Positions 14,321-15,639 of a stretch of DNA of 15,639 bases are shown here, piece by piece. The stretch comes from Bacteroidales bacterium. GTDB taxonomy: Bacteria; Bacteroidota; Bacteroidia; Bacteroidales; WCHB1-69. The position numbers and the translations under genes were made by a program. Each line of letters begins with the position of its first letter. The first letter of the stretch is position 1. The DNA lies in assembly GCA_012519525.1 (NCBI GenBank), contig JAAYQB010000108.1:1-15639 (forward strand), in the 5' to 3' direction. The notes beneath the pieces are model-generated. The model made no database searches, was not told where the DNA came from, and was given only the letters and a program-made list of their open reading frames with translations.

Positions 14321-14962
14321 ATGAAAAGTATGTATAAATTTTTAATATTACTTTTTTTGTTGTGTAATGTTGAACATAATTATGGACAAGATTCAGAAGA
14401 CCATTTACAACCTGTTGGTAGTATTTATGATATTTATAATTATGAATTTGAGTACTACTCAAAAGTACGAAAAGTGTTATTTAAAGAATTGACCGATTCC
14501 CCATCAATGCGATTCCAAGTTATGGCTTCATTCACTCCTGAACATGTTCTAGATATTGATTTTGATAAGGATAATAGTAAATACTATATGATCTATCACA
14601 TTTGCGAGGAAGAAATATGGTATAATGAGAAATGGGAAAAGATTAAAGTGAAAAAATTCAAAACAGAGATTGACAAGGAATCTTTTGAATTAATAAAATC
14701 TCTTTTTAGCATAGCGATTGCCCAAACTAAATTTCCAGAAAACGAAATTATAGGATTTGATGGCGCTGACTATTACTTTTCTATAAATAAATTCGGACTA
14801 AAATCAGGAACAGTTTGGTCTCCACCGAGTGGAACTAAAATGAGAAAATTAGTCGATATAGGATATGAATTAATCAAACTAGCACAATCAGAAAAAGAAT
14901 TAGTTAAAATTGACAATGATTTACGAACAAAAATAGAAACCCTAATCGAAGAATTTAAATAA
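14321..14962 (+). CDS. exported protein of unknown function
   Basis: The 213-residue product has a signal peptide (MKSMYKFLILLFLLCNVEHN, then YGQ; cleavage likely near residue 22). A second Met at position 4 could also be the start. The mature part is acidic and aromatic: IYDIYNYEFEYYSKVRKVLF at about 35-54, KYYMIYHICEEEIWY at about 86-100, GFDGADYYFSINKFG at about 145-159, and a Lys/Glu-rich helical tail. No known catalytic motif or repeat was recognised, and no lipobox is present (LLCNVE does not fit). It is preceded by three promoter-like boxes at 14122, 14172 and 14271 and stands alone. The downstream spacer lacks a clear terminator. Confidence 0.7.
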   Translation: MKSMYKFLILLFLLCNVEHNYGQDSEDHLQPVGSIYDIYNYEFEYYSKVRKVLFKELTDSPSMRFQVMASFTPEHVLDIDFDKDNSKYYMIYHICEEEIWYNEKWEKIKVKKFKTEIDKESFELIKSLFSIAIAQTKFPENEIIGFDGADYYFSINKFGLKSGTVWSPPSGTKMRKLVDIGYELIKLAQSEKELVKIDNDLRTKIETLIEEFK

Positions 14963-15170
14963 TAAACTGTCATCCTTTTTGAAATATGACACTTCAATCT
15001 AATTCCGCCTTCCAATTCCAGTCGTTGATCAAAGAGGCAAAAAAAGAAAAAAACAACAACAATATTTATAAATTCTCATCTTACTTTATGAACTTATTTT
15101 TATTTTCTAAAAAAGACAAAATCAAACAATCTGATATTCAGTAAAATATTTTTATTAAAATATTTTTATT
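14963..15170. other. gene-free spacer with a short tandem repeat
   Basis: No gene is seen in this part of the 397-base gap between 14962 and 15360. TAAAATATTTTTAT occurs twice in tandem (15142-15155 and 15156-15169) just before P1 copy E. TGTCAT (14968-14973) and ATGACA (14986-14991) can form a 6-bp stem, without a T tract after it. No TAACAC motif follows the stop here. Confidence 0.5.
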
Positions 15171-15211
15171 TTTTTATCGGACAGTAATGAAATTATTTAT
15201 ATCTTTGCAAA
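15171..15211 (+). promoter_or_regulatory. P1 promoter repeat, copy E (most divergent)
   Basis: TATCGGACAGTAATGAAATT is followed by TATCTTTG at 15200-15207. The palindrome is broken by one base (CTTTGCAAAA), and ATTATTAATAAT is replaced by an unrelated AT-rich stretch. It lies about 150 bases before the sce7726-like gene. Confidence 0.6.
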
Positions 15212-15246
15212 ACTAAATTTATAATTTAGTTTTTATTAAGAGAAAG

Positions 15247-15327
15247 TTGGGTTACAAACGAGTTGGTGATGATACTAAAAAGACGAATATCCCCAAGAAT
15301 TTGAAAGAAATGGCTAAAAATTATTAA
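15247..15327 (+). other. short Lys-rich reading frame, possibly a remnant
   Basis: In the space before the sce7726-like gene, a frame from TTG 15247 encodes 26 residues (GYKRVGDDTKKTNIPKN, then LKEMAKNY) and stops at 15327. It is charged and Lys-rich, lies downstream of P1 copy E, and has no ATG start. It could be a tiny protein, a gene remnant, or chance. Confidence 0.15.
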
Positions 15328-15359
15328 ATTTGAACTGCAAAAATTAATAAAATAAAGCG

Positions 15360-15639
15360 ATGAAATATCAAGTTAACCAACTAAGAGATTATTCCTCCTT
15401 ATTTTCGAGGGGGCAAGTTCTTTCTTGGTTAAAAAAGGACTTTACTTCTATTAATTTCAAAATTAATAGATATGATAAGAAATTGTTAAACGATCATAAT
15501 GCCACATATCTTGACTATCTTAAATACGTATATTCAGTTTTGGCAAACAATTATCAAAATGAGTACATTTTTAAAAATGAGTTCTTAAACAATTGGTTGA
15601 TAAAAGAGCTTGGCGAAACAAATTCTAAGGTCTTTAGCG
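15360..15639 (+). CDS. sce7726-like protein, N-terminal part
   Basis: An open frame begins at ATG 15360 and runs off the right edge (93 codons visible). The start MKYQVNQLRDYSSLFSRGQV and the stretches TYLDYLKYVYSVL and YQNEYIFKNEFLNNWLIKEL, then GETNSKVF, match the N-terminus I know from the sce7726 family. Members of this family carry a PD-(D/E)XK-like domain (DxxxF, ExK type) in the part beyond the window, and often sit next to sce7725 genes. Both are linked to mobile and possibly defence regions, without a firmly proven role. The family call rests on my recall of the motif pattern, and the nuclease part cannot be seen here. P1 copy E lies upstream. Confidence 0.7.
   Translation, partial: MKYQVNQLRDYSSLFSRGQVLSWLKKDFTSINFKINRYDKKLLNDHNATYLDYLKYVYSVLANNYQNEYIFKNEFLNNWLIKELGETNSKVFS

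Noticed and set aside
14968..14991. TGTCAT/ATGACA stem as a terminator after the 14962 stop
   Set aside because: The stem is six weak pairs with a 12-base loop, and no T run follows.

Overview
The window looks like accessory DNA from a Bacteroidota genome. It is strongly AT-rich. Its promoters carry the Bacteroidota -7 box TAnnTTTG, Shine-Dalgarno sequences are absent or weak, and several gene families are typical of the phylum. I cannot assign a genus. All recognised genes are on the + strand. No tRNA, rRNA, CRISPR array or transposase gene was seen.

Layout. (1) 1-2639: the 3' part of a gene with a TPR-like segment, a small membrane protein, and an exported protein with two Asp-rich DxDGDG loops. 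(2) 2640-5601: a promoter repeat, a small exported protein, an exported DUF4419 protein and a small membrane protein. (3) 5602-6876: a lone N-acetyl sugar amidotransferase-like PP-loop enzyme. (4) 6877-8914: a double promoter, then an AAA ATPase overlapping a gene with a PD-(D/E)XK nuclease signature. This is a candidate defence pair. (5) 9069-11408: an MBOAT acyltransferase followed by an SGNH-like partner, a typical O-acetylation pair. (6) 11664-12320: an unrecognised Trp-rich protein. (7) 12503-13908: an AbiEi/AbiEii type IV toxin-antitoxin module with its own promoter. (8) 14321-14962: an unrecognised exported protein. (9) 15360 to the right edge: the N-terminus of an sce7726-like protein.

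The genes are functionally unrelated and stand singly or in pairs, like cassettes. The spacers between them share parts. Several have TAACAC just after the stop codon. Five have an almost identical promoter block (P1: TACCTTTG inside the palindrome CTTTGCAAAG, usually followed by the palindrome ATTATTAATAAT). Several have a second block (P2: TATnTTTG followed by a GTAAAT-type sequence) that ends in ACGTTGG or a variant shortly before the next start codon. One spacer holds two P2 ends about 99 bases apart with no gene between. I infer a gene-capture or recombination hot spot in which each unit arrives beside a ready-made promoter. It resembles an integron cassette array, but no integrase lies in the window and the full attC fold is not demonstrated.

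Three units have defence or conflict signatures (ATPase plus nuclease-like pair, AbiE, sce7726-like), so the region may be a small defence island mixed with cell-envelope genes.
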